64,000 nucleotides of DNA from SZUA-442 sp035461905 (GCA_035461905.1 DATHUV010000137.1:29736-93735); one strand, 5' to 3'. Positions 1 to 8,452 are shown, counted from the stretch's first letter. The notes: generated by a model from the letters alone, not told the origin. Made by a program: numbers and translations.

Positions 1-242
1 TCGACGAACTGCCACTGGCACCCGCCACAGGTCGCCGCGTGCGGGCACGGGGCGGTCCTGCGTTCGTCGACGGGCTCCACGATGCGGATGAGTTCGGCGC
101 GGGCCCAGGATCCCTTGTCCTCGACCACGGTCGCCTCGATGACTTCGCCCGGTAGCGCACCGGCGACGAAGTGGGCCTTTCCGTCTCGTCGGGCGACGGC
201 CTCGCCACCGTGGGCCATGCCGTGGGGGTGCAGTTCGATCAT
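1..242 (-). CDS. 23S rRNA/tRNA m5U methyltransferase, TrmA/RlmD family (N-terminal fragment, cut by window edge)
   Basis: The reverse strand from 242 reads MIELHPHGMAHGGEAVARR, an N-terminal TRAM domain, with FVAGALPGEVIEA in its middle. It is followed by the cysteine motif CPHAATCGGCQWQ that binds the [4Fe-4S] cluster in TrmA/RlmC/RlmD-type uracil-C5 methyltransferases. About 80 residues are visible. The SAM-binding catalytic domain lies outside the window, so the paralogue (RlmC, RlmD or TrmA) cannot be decided. Family members transfer a methyl group from SAM to uracil C5 in rRNA or tRNA. The ATG at 242 is preferred over the internal Met because the TRAM strand begins right after it, and because a TAGGTT -10 box (254-249) sits exactly 6 nt upstream with no Shine-Dalgarno, which suggests a leaderless message. 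Confidence 0.85.
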   Translation of the reverse strand, partial: MIELHPHGMAHGGEAVARRDGKAHFVAGALPGEVIEATVVEDKGSWARAELIRIVEPVDERRTAPCPHAATCGGCQWQFV

Positions 243-248
243 GCGGAT

Positions 249-258
249 AACCTACCGT
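249..258. promoter_or_regulatory. Overlapping divergent -10 boxes
   Basis: On the minus strand TAGGTT (254-249) precedes the methyltransferase ATG by 6 nt. On the plus strand TACCGT (253-258) could serve the membrane-protein gene at 311, giving it a leader of about 45 nt with an AGGAGA ribosome binding site. The two boxes overlap, so the promoters would compete. This is inferred from sequence only. Confidence 0.45.
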
Positions 259-310
259 TCAGGGAGCAGGACGCACAGCGCCCGGCACCCAACCCCCAGG
301 AGAAGAGCCC

Positions 311-682
311 GTGCCCCTCAACGTCGTACTCGATTTCCACCAGTGGTGGTTCTACGTCGCCGTCGTCACCTGTGGGATCGTGGGGGCCTGGGGCTTGATC
401 GCCGCCCTTGCACGACGCGAGCCCGGTCGTGCCTTCGCTGTCGCCCGCGGCGTTGCGATCGCGACCATGCTGGTCCAGGTCGGCGCCGGCGTCTACCTGT
501 ACTCGAACAATGTCCGCCCCGGCAACTCCTTCCACGTCTTCTACGGCGTCGTCATCGTCATCACGCTGACCCTCGCATACCTGTACCGCTCGACCATGGC
601 TCGCCGTCCCGCGCTCACGTACGGGGTTCTGTTGCTGTTCGTCATGGGACTCGGGCTGCGCGCCTGGGCGAACGTCGGGTGA
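311..682 (+). CDS. Small four-helix membrane protein, unknown function
   Basis: A 123-residue protein with four evident hydrophobic segments: around residues 12-33 (YVAVVTCGIVGAWGLIAAL), 43-64, 73-91 and 102-118. Arg-rich turns lie between the first two and the last two helices. The GTG start at 311 is preceded by AGGAGA at a good distance. No catalytic motif is visible and the family is not recognised. It sits alone between the methyltransferase promoter and fabI. The coding call rests on the clean transmembrane pattern, the RBS and a fit into an otherwise empty stretch. Confidence 0.6.
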   Translation: MPLNVVLDFHQWWFYVAVVTCGIVGAWGLIAALARREPGRAFAVARGVAIATMLVQVGAGVYLYSNNVRPGNSFHVFYGVVIVITLTLAYLYRSTMARRPALTYGVLLLFVMGLGLRAWANVG

Positions 683-771
683 TCGAGGTTCACCCTCCGG
701 TGGGCCTCGTCGTGCGGTGCCCCTGCGACCAGCGCCACTAGTCTCGCTCTGAAACCATGAAGGGGGCACCG

Positions 772-1590
772 ATGCTGGCCGGGAAGAAGCTGCTCATCAC
801 GGGCGTGCTGACCGACGACTCGATCGCGTTCCATACCGCTCGGGTGGCCCAGGAGCTCGGGGCGTCGGTAGTGCTGACGGGCTTCGGACGTGGGATGTCG
901 TTGACGACGCGATCCGCAAAACGGCTTCCCGTCGCAGCCGACGTGCTCGAACTCGACATCAACGACGAGGCCCACATGGATGCTCTGGTGGCGGACCTCG
1001 ATCGTCGGTGGGGCAAACTCGACGGCGCCCTCCATGCCATCGCTTTCGCTCCGAACGATGCGCTCGGCGGAAACTTCCTCGAAACGCCTGCCGCGTCGGC
1101 GAGCACGGCGTTCCTGACCTCTGCGTTCTCCTACAAGACCCTGGCCGTTGGGCTCCGTCCCTTGCTCACGAAGGCGGGTGGCGGTGGGCTCGTCGGCCTC
1201 GATTTCGACAACTCGCTTGCATGGCCGGCGTACGACTGGATGGGCGTCTCGAAGTCTGCACTCCAGTCGGTGAATCGTTACCTCGCCCGGTACCTGGGAG
1301 CCGACCAGATACGCGTGAACCTCGTCTCGGCCGGTCCGCTCGGAACTGTTGCAGCGAAGTCCATTCCGGGGTTCACGCAGTTCGAGAACCTCTGGCAGGT
1401 CCGGGCTCCGCTGGGATGGGAGCCACGCGATCCGGAACCTGTGGCGAACATGGCGTGTTTCCTCCTCTCGGACTACGCACGTGCGACAACCGGTGAGGTC
1501 GTCCACGTCGACGGAGGGTTCCATGCCGTGGCGGCAGGGGACACCGAGGGATACATCGCGCCCTCGACCGAGGATCGAGCCGGGTCATAG
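772..1590 (+). CDS. fabI: Enoyl-[acyl-carrier-protein] reductase (NADH), InhA/FabI type
   Basis: Short-chain dehydrogenase fold that reduces trans-2-enoyl-ACP in the last step of type II fatty acid elongation, in the cytoplasm. The start MLAGKKLLITGVLTDDSIAF is the FabI variant of the NAD-binding turn. The catalytic pair is Tyr154 and Lys161 in PAYDWMGVSKSAL, the Y-x6-K spacing of InhA, and the following NLVSAGPL and HVDGGFHA segments are also family signatures. ATG 772 is chosen over the in-frame ATG at 757 because AAGGGGG lies about 7 nt upstream of it and because InhA proteins begin at this point. At 272 residues the length is standard. Resemblance is closer to mycobacterial InhA than to E. 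coli FabI. The stop is 3 nt from that of the converging histidine kinase. Confidence 0.93.
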   Translation: MLAGKKLLITGVLTDDSIAFHTARVAQELGASVVLTGFGRGMSLTTRSAKRLPVAADVLELDINDEAHMDALVADLDRRWGKLDGALHAIAFAPNDALGGNFLETPAASASTAFLTSAFSYKTLAVGLRPLLTKAGGGGLVGLDFDNSLAWPAYDWMGVSKSALQSVNRYLARYLGADQIRVNLVSAGPLGTVAAKSIPGFTQFENLWQVRAPLGWEPRDPEPVANMACFLLSDYARATTGEVVHVDGGFHAVAAGDTEGYIAPSTEDRAGS

Positions 1591-1593
1591 ACC

Positions 1594-3357
1594 TCAGGCG
1601 CTCGGGATTGCGACCGTGAAGGTCGCTCCGCCCCCGACCGTCGGCTCGAACCACACCCGACCGTCCATCGCCTCGACGAGGCCCCTCACGATCGACAAGC
1701 CCAGTCCCGCGCCTCCCTTCGAGCGCGTCGCGTGCGGCTGGAGCTGGGTGAATCGTTCGAACATCCGATCGTGCTGCTCGTACGGGATCCCGGGACCGTG
1801 ATCGACGATCGAGATGTGTACCTCGCCGGCGCTGACCGCTGTCACGAGCTCGATCGGGGTGTCGCCGCCATACTTGATCGCGTTGTCGACGAGGTTCGTG
1901 ATGACTCGAGTGAGGTGGTCCGGATCTGCGACGACACGGTCGATCCCCGGTGTCGGCTGGTAGTCGATGGCGTCTCCTCCGGGCAACGTGCCGAGAAGGT
2001 CTGCGATGTACGGACCGAGGTCGATCGTCTCGGGCCGGACGGGAAGCGAGTCCGCCTCGATGCGAGACATCACGAGGAGGTCCTCGATCAATGTCTTCAG
2101 TCGGTTCGACTGCTTCGACGCCATGTCGACGAGTTGCCGTGCGCGTGGATCCTCTGGCATCAGTTCGGGTCTCTGGAGCGTTGCGAGGGCGCCGATGATG
2201 CTGGTGAGGGGGGTCCGGAGCTCATGGGAGACGACCGACACGAAATCGGTCTTGAGCTCGGCGAGTTCGGCCATCCGCTCCCCGGTGGACCGTGCGCGCT
2301 CATAGCGAGCCATCTGGTTCATCACCAGGGCGGCGGGTGCGGCGACGGACTGGAGGGTGTCGATGTCCATTTCGGTGAAGGCTTCTGCCTTGTCGGCGAC
2401 CAGGAGCACACCGATCGTCCGATTCTCGATCCTCATCGCCACCGCCGCCACGCGATCGGCCTGGAGCTCGGCGATCAGGCGATCGACTTCCGGAGCCGTC
2501 GCCGTGTCGTTGACGAGCACGGGGTCGCCTCCCATGAAGACACGGGGCCCGATACCGGGCTCGTCGAGGCTGAGCGTCAACGGATCGGCCGGCACGGTGT
2601 GTCCTGCCGCCCAGATCGGTGACATGAGGTCGAGGTGCTCCGTCTCGGGATCGTAGAGGAGCACCAGACCGACGCGCGCGCTGACGGACTGCGCGACGCG
2701 ACCTACGAGTTCGGGAAGCACTTCGTCGAGCTTGGATCCGGCTCCGATCGTTCGGGACACGTCGTAGAGCTGGCTCATCTCGCGCTCGCGACGTGTCAGC
2801 ACGGCCTCTCGTTCGACCATCTCGGCGTAGGCGGAAGCCGTCTGCTCGAGCTGGGTCCTGATGCCGACCGACAGCAGGAGGACAAAGACCAGGGATCCGG
2901 CGAAGGCAAGGAGGGTCATGCCGTCCAACTGCCCGAGACCGGATTCCTCGTACACCGAGAAGCCGTACAGCAGGGCCGATGCGAGTCCGACGGTGAGCAG
3001 GATGCCGTTCGGGAGCAGGGTCGCCGCGGCGAAGAACGTCACGAGGAGGAACCCGACCGCCGATGGCGCGGCATCCCCTGTGACCCCGAGGATGGCCACG
3101 GCGATAAGGAGGCCCACCACCCAGGCCAGGAGCACCCAGTCACCGATTCCCGAAGCGAGCATCGTGCGCCACGGAGCGACCGACAAGATGACGAGGGCGA
3201 TCAGAAAGCCACCGAGGAGGATGGAGAGTGACATGACGGTCAGGTCGGTCGACGTCACGGTCCACACGGCGACACCGATGAAGCCGAACCACGAGACGAT
3301 CAGTCCGGTGACGATCACACGGATGCGGTACTCGATGATCGGATTGGTGCGTTCCAC
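1594..3357 (-). CDS. Membrane-bound hybrid-free sensor histidine kinase with GAF domain
   Basis: About 587 residues. The N-terminal part holds six to seven hydrophobic helices. A short coiled stretch (AYAEMVEREAVLTRREREM) and a GAF-like domain follow. Next comes HisKA with the phospho-acceptor His near residue 378 in SVVSHELRTPLTSI. The HATPase_c domain shows the N box NLVDNAIKYGG, the G1 box DHGPGIP and the G2 box GGAGLGLSIV. It would autophosphorylate and pass phosphate to a response regulator, but none is encoded nearby, so it is an orphan. The frame stays open to 3495. I prefer the GTG at 3357, just before the first helix, because more upstream starts would run across the ddl promoter. 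GTG 3390 (GAGG 7 nt upstream) is an alternative. Confidence 0.85.
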   Translation of the reverse strand: MERTNPIIEYRIRVIVTGLIVSWFGFIGVAVWTVTSTDLTVMSLSILLGGFLIALVILSVAPWRTMLASGIGDWVLLAWVVGLLIAVAILGVTGDAAPSAVGFLLVTFFAAATLLPNGILLTVGLASALLYGFSVYEESGLGQLDGMTLLAFAGSLVFVLLLSVGIRTQLEQTASAYAEMVEREAVLTRREREMSQLYDVSRTIGAGSKLDEVLPELVGRVAQSVSARVGLVLLYDPETEHLDLMSPIWAAGHTVPADPLTLSLDEPGIGPRVFMGGDPVLVNDTATAPEVDRLIAELQADRVAAVAMRIENRTIGVLLVADKAEAFTEMDIDTLQSVAAPAALVMNQMARYERARSTGERMAELAELKTDFVSVVSHELRTPLTSIIGALATLQRPELMPEDPRARQLVDMASKQSNRLKTLIEDLLVMSRIEADSLPVRPETIDLGPYIADLLGTLPGGDAIDYQPTPGIDRVVADPDHLTRVITNLVDNAIKYGGDTPIELVTAVSAGEVHISIVDHGPGIPYEQHDRMFERFTQLQPHATRSKGGAGLGLSIVRGLVEAMDGRVWFEPTVGGGATFTVAIPSA

Positions 3358-3394
3358 GGCCGCTGATAACCTCGGTGCAGATCGGGTCACACGG

Positions 3395-3406
3395 TAACCT
3401 CGCTGC
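3395..3406 (+). promoter_or_regulatory. Leaderless -10 box of ddl
   Basis: TAACCT at 3395-3400 ends 6 nt before the ddl ATG and no Shine-Dalgarno is present. A near copy starts 28 bp upstream at 3367: TAACCTCGGTGCA there against TAACCTCGCTGCA here, 12 of 13 bases identical. This could be an upstream second -10 or a binding-site repeat. Confidence 0.5.
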
Positions 3407-4456
3407 ATGTCGCGTGTGCTTCTTCTCTTCGGCGGCCGCTCGGCGGAGCATGAGGTCTCGTGCGCGTCCGCGGTGTCCATCCACGATGCGCTCATCGCGT
3501 CGGGTCATCGCGTCATCCCGGTCGGTATCGACCGGTCCGGCTCATGGTTCCTGGCGGACCCATCCGTTCGTCCGTTCCGTGCCCAGGGCAGGGTTGTTTC
3601 GATGGGCGTTCCCGGAGGTCATCTCTTCGTGGGCGCCGACGACATCGGCTTCGACGTCGCGTTCCCGGTGCTCCACGGTCCACAAGGTGAGGACGGCACC
3701 GTCCAGGGCCTGTTCGAGACATGCGGAGTTCCCTACGTGGGATGCGGGGTGCTCGGGAGTGCCCTCGCCATGGACAAGGACCTCACGAAACAGCTGGTCT
3801 CGACATCGGGGATCCAGACGGCTCGTTGGCGCACGATCCGGCGCGACGCTTGGGAGAACGACGCCGAACGGGCCCTCGAGGAGTCGGTTCGCTCGTTGCG
3901 GTTGCCGGTCTTCGTCAAACCGTCGGCGCAGGGCTCATCGGTCGGGATCACGCGCGTCACCTCCGAGGACGGCCTCAAGGATGCGGTCACGAACGCGTTC
4001 CGCTACGACACCAAGGTCGTGGTCGAACAGGAGATCGAGGGCCGCGAGATAGAGGTCGCCGTTCTCGACGGGCCCCGCGCATCGGTACCCGGTGAGGTGG
4101 TCGTGGCATCCGGGTGGTACACGTACGACGCGAAGTACGCAGACGACACTTCGAGGTTCGAAGCCCCTGCGGACCTTCCGGTTGAGGACGCCGAAAAGGT
4201 GCGGAGGCTCGCGGAGCGAGTGTTCGACCTGCTGGGCCTCGACGGCCTGGCCCGCATCGACTTCTTCTACGAACCCGATTCGAGGGAGATCTGGTTCAAC
4301 GAGGCGAACACGATGCCAGGATTCACGTCGATCAGCGGGTTCCCGAAGATGTGGGCAGCTTCAGGTGTGTCCTATCCGGACCTGTGCAACGGCCTCGTCG
4401 AGGCCGCGGCCGAGCGCCACACCCGGCGGGCCGACCTGTCGGTTCGTCAGGACTAG
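3407..4456 (+). CDS. ddl: D-alanine--D-alanine ligase
   Basis: ATP-grasp ligase that joins two D-Ala residues for the peptidoglycan stem peptide, in the cytoplasm. The N-terminal VLLLFGGRSAEHEVS is the classic Ddl opening. The ATP-binding part shows FVKPSAQGSSVGI, and the omega-loop region is GWYTYDAKYAD. Metal and substrate residues are in ARIDFFYEP and WFNEANTMPGFTSISGFPKMW. At 349 residues it is of normal size. Its stop codon shares the palindrome CTAG (4453-4456) with the stop of the converging gene, so the two coding regions overlap by 4 nt. Transcription is probably leaderless. Confidence 0.95.
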   Translation: MSRVLLLFGGRSAEHEVSCASAVSIHDALIASGHRVIPVGIDRSGSWFLADPSVRPFRAQGRVVSMGVPGGHLFVGADDIGFDVAFPVLHGPQGEDGTVQGLFETCGVPYVGCGVLGSALAMDKDLTKQLVSTSGIQTARWRTIRRDAWENDAERALEESVRSLRLPVFVKPSAQGSSVGITRVTSEDGLKDAVTNAFRYDTKVVVEQEIEGREIEVAVLDGPRASVPGEVVVASGWYTYDAKYADDTSRFEAPADLPVEDAEKVRRLAERVFDLLGLDGLARIDFFYEPDSREIWFNEANTMPGFTSISGFPKMWAASGVSYPDLCNGLVEAAAERHTRRADLSVRQD

Positions 4457-4686
4457 AGCCGGACGACCGGACAGGTCAGGGTGCGAACGATGCCGGGAAC
4501 CGGTTGGATCAGGGTCACGACGAGGTGGCCGAGCGCGTCGACATCGGCTGCCTCTGCGGCAACGATCACGTCATAGGGCCCTGTCACGGCTTCGGCCGAT
4601 TTCACCCCGTCGATCTGGCCGATGGCGCGAGAGACCTCAGACGCCTTCCCACTATCTGTCTGGATGAGCACGAATGCTTGAACCAT
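4453..4686 (-). CDS. Stand-alone Lrp/AsnC-type ligand-binding (RAM) domain protein
   Basis: A 77-residue protein starting MVQAFVLIQTDSGKASEV, with GVKSAEAVTGPYDVIV in the middle, the pattern of the Lrp/AsnC C-terminal ligand-binding domain. No DNA-binding helix-turn-helix precedes it. Such single-domain proteins form ligand-binding oligomers or partner with full-length Lrp proteins. The ligand here is unknown. The ATG is preceded by TAGCGT (4698-4693) at exactly 6 nt, so it is probably transcribed leaderless on its own. Confidence 0.85.
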   Translation of the reverse strand: MVQAFVLIQTDSGKASEVSRAIGQIDGVKSAEAVTGPYDVIVAAEAADVDALGHLVVTLIQPVPGIVRTLTCPVVRL

Positions 4687-4742
4687 GGGTCAACGCTACC
4701 AGCAGCGCGAACGTTGGGAGCGAGGAGAACGCGAACGCGAGG

Positions 4743-4955
4743 TCAGTAGCCGTCGCTGCCGAAGCGCAGGTTGGTCGCGGTTGCGTCGTCGCCCTGGCCC
4801 ACCTGGTCGAAACGGACGCGCTGACCCTGGCGGAGGAAGCGGAACATGGAGCCGTCGAGGCTCCCTGGACGGAGCATCACCTCGGATCGGTCGTCATCTC
4901 TGACGATGATGCCGATGCCGGTCGCATCGTCATATGCCTTGATGACGCCCTGCAT
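4743..4955 (-). CDS. Small cold-shock-domain-like protein
   Basis: A 70-residue protein, MQGVIKAYDDATGIGIIVRD followed by LRPGSLDGSMFRFLRQGQRVRFDQVGQGDDATATNLRFG. Length, the five-strand rhythm and the G-Q-R-V-x-F and A-T-N-L ends fit a cold-shock OB fold. The RNA-binding motifs are eroded: RNP1 KGFGFI is TGIGIIV, and RNP2 VFVHF is VMLRP. The aromatic stacking residues are therefore missing. It starts on the TGATG that ends rpmB, so the two are translationally coupled. I infer a ribosome- or RNA-associated role from the fold and neighbour only; nucleic-acid binding may be weak or lost. Confidence 0.65.
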   Translation of the reverse strand: MQGVIKAYDDATGIGIIVRDDDRSEVMLRPGSLDGSMFRFLRQGQRVRFDQVGQGDDATATNLRFGSDGY

Positions 4956-5143
4956 CAGACCTTTTCGACCTTGCCGGCCTTGATGCACGAGGTGCACACG
5001 CGGGCGCGGCGTGAATTGCTGCCGTATCGGACTCGGATCTTCTGGATGTTGGGGCGCCAGGTCTTGGACGATCGCTTGTGCGAGAAGCTGACCTGCTTGC
5101 CGGTCCACGGCTCCTTGCCGCAGACTTCACATCTGTATGCCAT
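4955..5143 (-). CDS. rpmB: 50S ribosomal protein L28, zinc-binding form
   Basis: 62 residues. MAYRCEVCGKEPWTGKQVSF with RRARVCTSCIKAGKVEKV at the end is bacterial L28 with two CxxC pairs (C+ form) that coordinate zinc. The start at 5143 follows a strong AGGAGGT, and TAGTCT (5178-5173) is a likely -10. The stop overlaps the start of the cold-shock-like gene by one base. It lies head to head with recG, a common arrangement in bacteria. C+ ribosomal proteins are often zinc-regulated, but no Zur-like operator was recognised here. Confidence 0.95.
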   Translation of the reverse strand: MAYRCEVCGKEPWTGKQVSFSHKRSSKTWRPNIQKIRVRYGSNSRRARVCTSCIKAGKVEKV

Positions 5144-5245
5144 GTGCGGGAGACCTCCTGAGGCAGCCATGCAGACTACCAGTCGGGTGCCCGTATTCGG
5201 CACGAGTCGGCGCGTTTGCGCGCCATCGCGACCAACATCGGGTCC

Positions 5246-7441
5246 ATGACCTCATCGAACTCGGGCAACGAGCGAACCCTCGTGTACCTCGCCGCGCTGC
5301 CTGTGGACATGGTCAAGGGTATCGGGCCCAAGAATCTCAAGAAGCTCTCGACCCACGGGATCCGGTCCGTTGCCGACCTCCTGCTGACACCGCCGCGGCG
5401 TTACCTCGATCGCAGTCAGCTGTTCGACATCGCATCGGCGCCGATCGGAGAGGAGGTCACGATCGGTGGCGTTGTCAAGGCGTTCTCCAAACGGCGGATC
5501 TCGCGAGGTCGCACGATGGTCGAAGCGAAGGTGTCCGACGGGACGAGGACCGTGCGAGTCGTGTGGTTCAACCCGTACATCAAACTCGACGAGGGTGAGG
5601 AGGTCGCCCTGTCCGGCACGCTCGAGACGTTCGGTACGTCACTCCAGATGAAGGGCCCCGACGTGGACAGGCTCTCGCGCGAGCCGGCACTCACCACCGG
5701 TCGGGTCGTTCCCGTCTATTCGACGATCTCGGGGATCAATGCGGCCACCCTCCGCTCGTCGATCGACAACGCGGTCCGTCGGGCGATTCCTGTGCATGAT
5801 GTGCTCGACGAGGCGACCCTCGATGCGTACGACCTCGTCGACCGGTCGTTCGCCATCGAGAAGATCCACTTTCCCGAGGCCCTCTCGGACGTCGGTCCTG
5901 CGAAGCGACGCCTCGTGTTCGATGAGTTCTTGCGTATCCAGATGGCCCTGCGGGTTCGCGCACACGACGAGTTCGAGACCCAGGTCGGAGTTTCGAACTC
6001 GGTTCGTGGACCCCTGCTCGAGCGGTACATCGGTTCGCTTCCCTTCGAGTTGACGCCCGACCAGGAGAGGGCGCTCTCGGAGATCCTCGATGACATGGAG
6101 GCAGGGACGCCGCTCCATCGTCTGCTCCAGGGCGAGGTCGGATCCGGCAAGACGGTCGTGGTCATCGCTGCGTTGCTGACCTCCGTCGAGAGTGGGCACC
6201 AGGCGGCATTCATGGCACCGACCGAGGTCCTTGCCACCCAGCACTACCTCGGCACGATCCGTTCGCTCACCGAGGCCGGGATGGCTCCCGTTGCCGAAGC
6301 GGATCACCGCACGGGTACTGCCTCGCTGTTCGGATCAGAGCCGCCCGCCACTCGACCGGTGCGGGTTGCGCTCTTCACGTCGGGCCGCGTGCTGGTGAAC
6401 TTCTCCCGTTCCGACGTCACCCGGGCCAGGGCGCTCGAGTGGCTCGCCGATGGCACCATCGACATCGCGTTCGGAACACATGCCCTGATCCAGCCAGACG
6501 TGAGCTTCCACTCCCTCGGGATCACGGTCGTCGACGAGCAGCACCGGTTCGGCGTCGAGCAGCGCGTGCACCTGCGTGACAGCGATCGCAGGGACGGTGT
6601 TCCTGACCTCCTGCTCATGACGGCGACGCCGATCCCGCGAACCTTCGTCATGGCCCTCTACGGCGACCTCGAGGTCTCGACCATCGTCACGATGCCTCCC
6701 GGCCGGACCGAACTCGAGACCGACGCGATCGTCGCTGACGCCGGGGCCGACACCGTCGTCGACTCGCAGATCCGCTCCGTGGTGGCATCCAGCAACCAGG
6801 TGTTCGTCGTGTGTCCCCTCGTCGAACCGTCCGACAAGATCGACGCGCGGTCGGCGACCGAGGAGTACCTCCGGGTGGCCGGATCGCTCCCGGATCTCCG
6901 GGTCGGGCTCCTCCACGGTCAGATGGCCTCGTCCGACAAGGCGGAAGTCATGGAGGACTTCCGCACCGGAGCGCTCGACGTTCTGGTCGCAACGACCGTG
7001 ATCGAGGTCGGCATCGACGTCCCGAACGCAACCCTCATCGTCGTGTGGAACGCGGAGCGATTCGGCCTCAGCCAGCTCCACCAGCTTCGCGGGCGTGTCG
7101 GGCGCGGCTCGGACCCCGGCCGTTGCCTCCTCGTCGTCGACGTGTCGACACCTGACGCACAGCGCAGGGTCGACGCGATGGTTGCCACCACCGACGGGTT
7201 CGAGCTCGCCAGGGTGGATCTCGCGATCCGTGGTCATGGGACGATCTTCGGGTCGTCCCAATCGGGGGCAGGCGATCTCCGATTCGGGGATCTCCTCCGT
7301 GACGGCGACCTCGTGCTCGCTGCATCGGAGTGCGCCACGAAGGCCGTGGCGGAGGACCGTTCGAGTCGGCTCGTCCTCGAGGTACTCGAGGAGTTCCGTA
7401 TCTTCATCGGTGAGTCCGATGAGTGGTTGGGGAAGAGCTGA
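5246..7441 (+). CDS. recG: ATP-dependent DNA helicase RecG
   Basis: Branch-migration helicase for stalled forks and recombination intermediates. The N-terminal wedge/OB domain contains GIGPKNLKKLSTHGI and LTPPRRYLDRS. The helicase core shows Walker A GEVGSGKT, the DEQH box VVDEQHRFGVEQR, motif III LLMTATPIPRT and motif VI QLRGRVGRG. From ATG 5246 the protein has 731 residues. A TTG ten codons upstream keeps the frame open but has no better RBS. The stop is followed after one base by rsmD, so the two form the head of the recG-rsmD-coaD-sepIVA operon. Confidence 0.95.
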   Translation: MTSSNSGNERTLVYLAALPVDMVKGIGPKNLKKLSTHGIRSVADLLLTPPRRYLDRSQLFDIASAPIGEEVTIGGVVKAFSKRRISRGRTMVEAKVSDGTRTVRVVWFNPYIKLDEGEEVALSGTLETFGTSLQMKGPDVDRLSREPALTTGRVVPVYSTISGINAATLRSSIDNAVRRAIPVHDVLDEATLDAYDLVDRSFAIEKIHFPEALSDVGPAKRRLVFDEFLRIQMALRVRAHDEFETQVGVSNSVRGPLLERYIGSLPFELTPDQERALSEILDDMEAGTPLHRLLQGEVGSGKTVVVIAALLTSVESGHQAAFMAPTEVLATQHYLGTIRSLTEAGMAPVAEADHRTGTASLFGSEPPATRPVRVALFTSGRVLVNFSRSDVTRARALEWLADGTIDIAFGTHALIQPDVSFHSLGITVVDEQHRFGVEQRVHLRDSDRRDGVPDLLLMTATPIPRTFVMALYGDLEVSTIVTMPPGRTELETDAIVADAGADTVVDSQIRSVVASSNQVFVVCPLVEPSDKIDARSATEEYLRVAGSLPDLRVGLLHGQMASSDKAEVMEDFRTGALDVLVATTVIEVGIDVPNATLIVVWNAERFGLSQLHQLRGRVGRGSDPGRCLLVVDVSTPDAQRRVDAMVATTDGFELARVDLAIRGHGTIFGSSQSGAGDLRFGDLLRDGDLVLAASECATKAVAEDRSSRLVLEVLEEFRIFIGESDEWLGKS

Positions 7442-7442
7442 G

Positions 7443-7979
7443 ATGCGAATCATCGCCGGAAGGGCCAAGGGTCGGACGATCACAGCTCCTCCAACGGGAA
7501 CGCGGCCGATGACGGGTCGCGTCCGCGAGTCGCTGTTCTCGATCATCGCCGGCCACCTCGTTGACGCCGACGTGCTCGACCTGTACGCGGGCTCCGGAGG
7601 GCTCGGACTCGAAGCACTCAGTAGGGGAGCGAGGTCTGCAGTGTTCGTCGAGCGTTCCAGCCGGGCATCGCGTGTCATCGCGGAGAACGTCGATGCCGTC
7701 GGGCTCGGGGGGACCGTCCATCAGGGGTCCGCATATGACGTGGTGGGCAGGCTCAGGGGGAGGTTCGACGTGGTGTTCGTCGACCCTCCGTACCGGGATT
7801 CCGACGAAAGCGTCGAACACGTGCTCGGGCGTCTGGACGCCCTCCTCGCCGATGCCGGCATCGTCATCGTCCATCGGCAGGCATCGAGCGCCCTCGCGCC
7901 GCCCGAATTCCTCACTTGTGTCGATGAGCGGCGGTACGGTGATGCCGTGGTGAGCATCTTCGAGAGGCCGTCATCGTGA
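7443..7979 (+). CDS. rsmD: 16S rRNA (guanine(966)-N(2))-methyltransferase RsmD
   Basis: 178-residue class I SAM methyltransferase. MRIIAGRAKGRTI and TRPMTGRVRESLFSII open the protein as in RsmD. The SAM site is DLYAGSGGLGLEALSRGA and the catalytic motif is FVDPPY. It methylates N2 of G966 (E. coli numbering) in 16S rRNA during 30S assembly. It starts one base after the recG stop and overlaps coaD by GTGA, the usual rsmD-coaD pairing. Confidence 0.95.
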   Translation: MRIIAGRAKGRTITAPPTGTRPMTGRVRESLFSIIAGHLVDADVLDLYAGSGGLGLEALSRGARSAVFVERSSRASRVIAENVDAVGLGGTVHQGSAYDVVGRLRGRFDVVFVDPPYRDSDESVEHVLGRLDALLADAGIVIVHRQASSALAPPEFLTCVDERRYGDAVVSIFERPSS

Positions 7980-8452
7980 TCATCTCCCTGGTTCCCGGCA
8001 GTTTCGACCCGCCGACCAAGGGTCATCTCGACGTGATCGAGCGGTGTACTGGCATCTTCGATAGGGTCGTCGTGGGGGTCGTGCACAATCCATCGAAGTC
8101 GGCGCTGTTCACCGCAGAGGAAAGAGTCGACCTCCTCACGAGATGCTGCGCAGAGTGGACGAACGTGCACGTCGAATCCTTCGAGGGACTCCTCGTGGAC
8201 TTCGCGAAGCGGATCGGCGCCAAGACGGTCATCAAGGGACTCCGAGCGGTCACGGACTTCGACTACGAGATCCAGATGTCGCAGATGAATCGGCATCTCT
8301 CGAGCGATGTCGTCTCCCTGTTCGTTGCCACCAAGCCGGAGTACGGTTACCTGTCGTCGTCGCTCGTCAAGGAAGTTGCCAGGCTCGGCGGTTCGGTGGA
8401 GGACCTCGTACCCCCCATCGTCTCGGATGCACTCAAGGAGCGCCTCGGATGA
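7976..8452 (+). CDS. coaD: Phosphopantetheine adenylyltransferase
   Basis: 158 residues, a nucleotidyltransferase of the HxGH family that makes dephospho-CoA from 4'-phosphopantetheine and ATP. The motif PGSFDPPTKGHLD carries the T/HxGH signature. KTVIKGLRAVTDFDYEIQM binds substrate, and YLSSSLVKEVARLGG is the ISSTxxR-like loop. The GTG start overlaps the rsmD stop (GTGA), and its own stop overlaps the next start (ATGA), indicating coupled translation. Confidence 0.96.
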   Translation: MIISLVPGSFDPPTKGHLDVIERCTGIFDRVVVGVVHNPSKSALFTAEERVDLLTRCCAEWTNVHVESFEGLLVDFAKRIGAKTVIKGLRAVTDFDYEIQMSQMNRHLSSDVVSLFVATKPEYGYLSSSLVKEVARLGGSVEDLVPPIVSDALKERLG

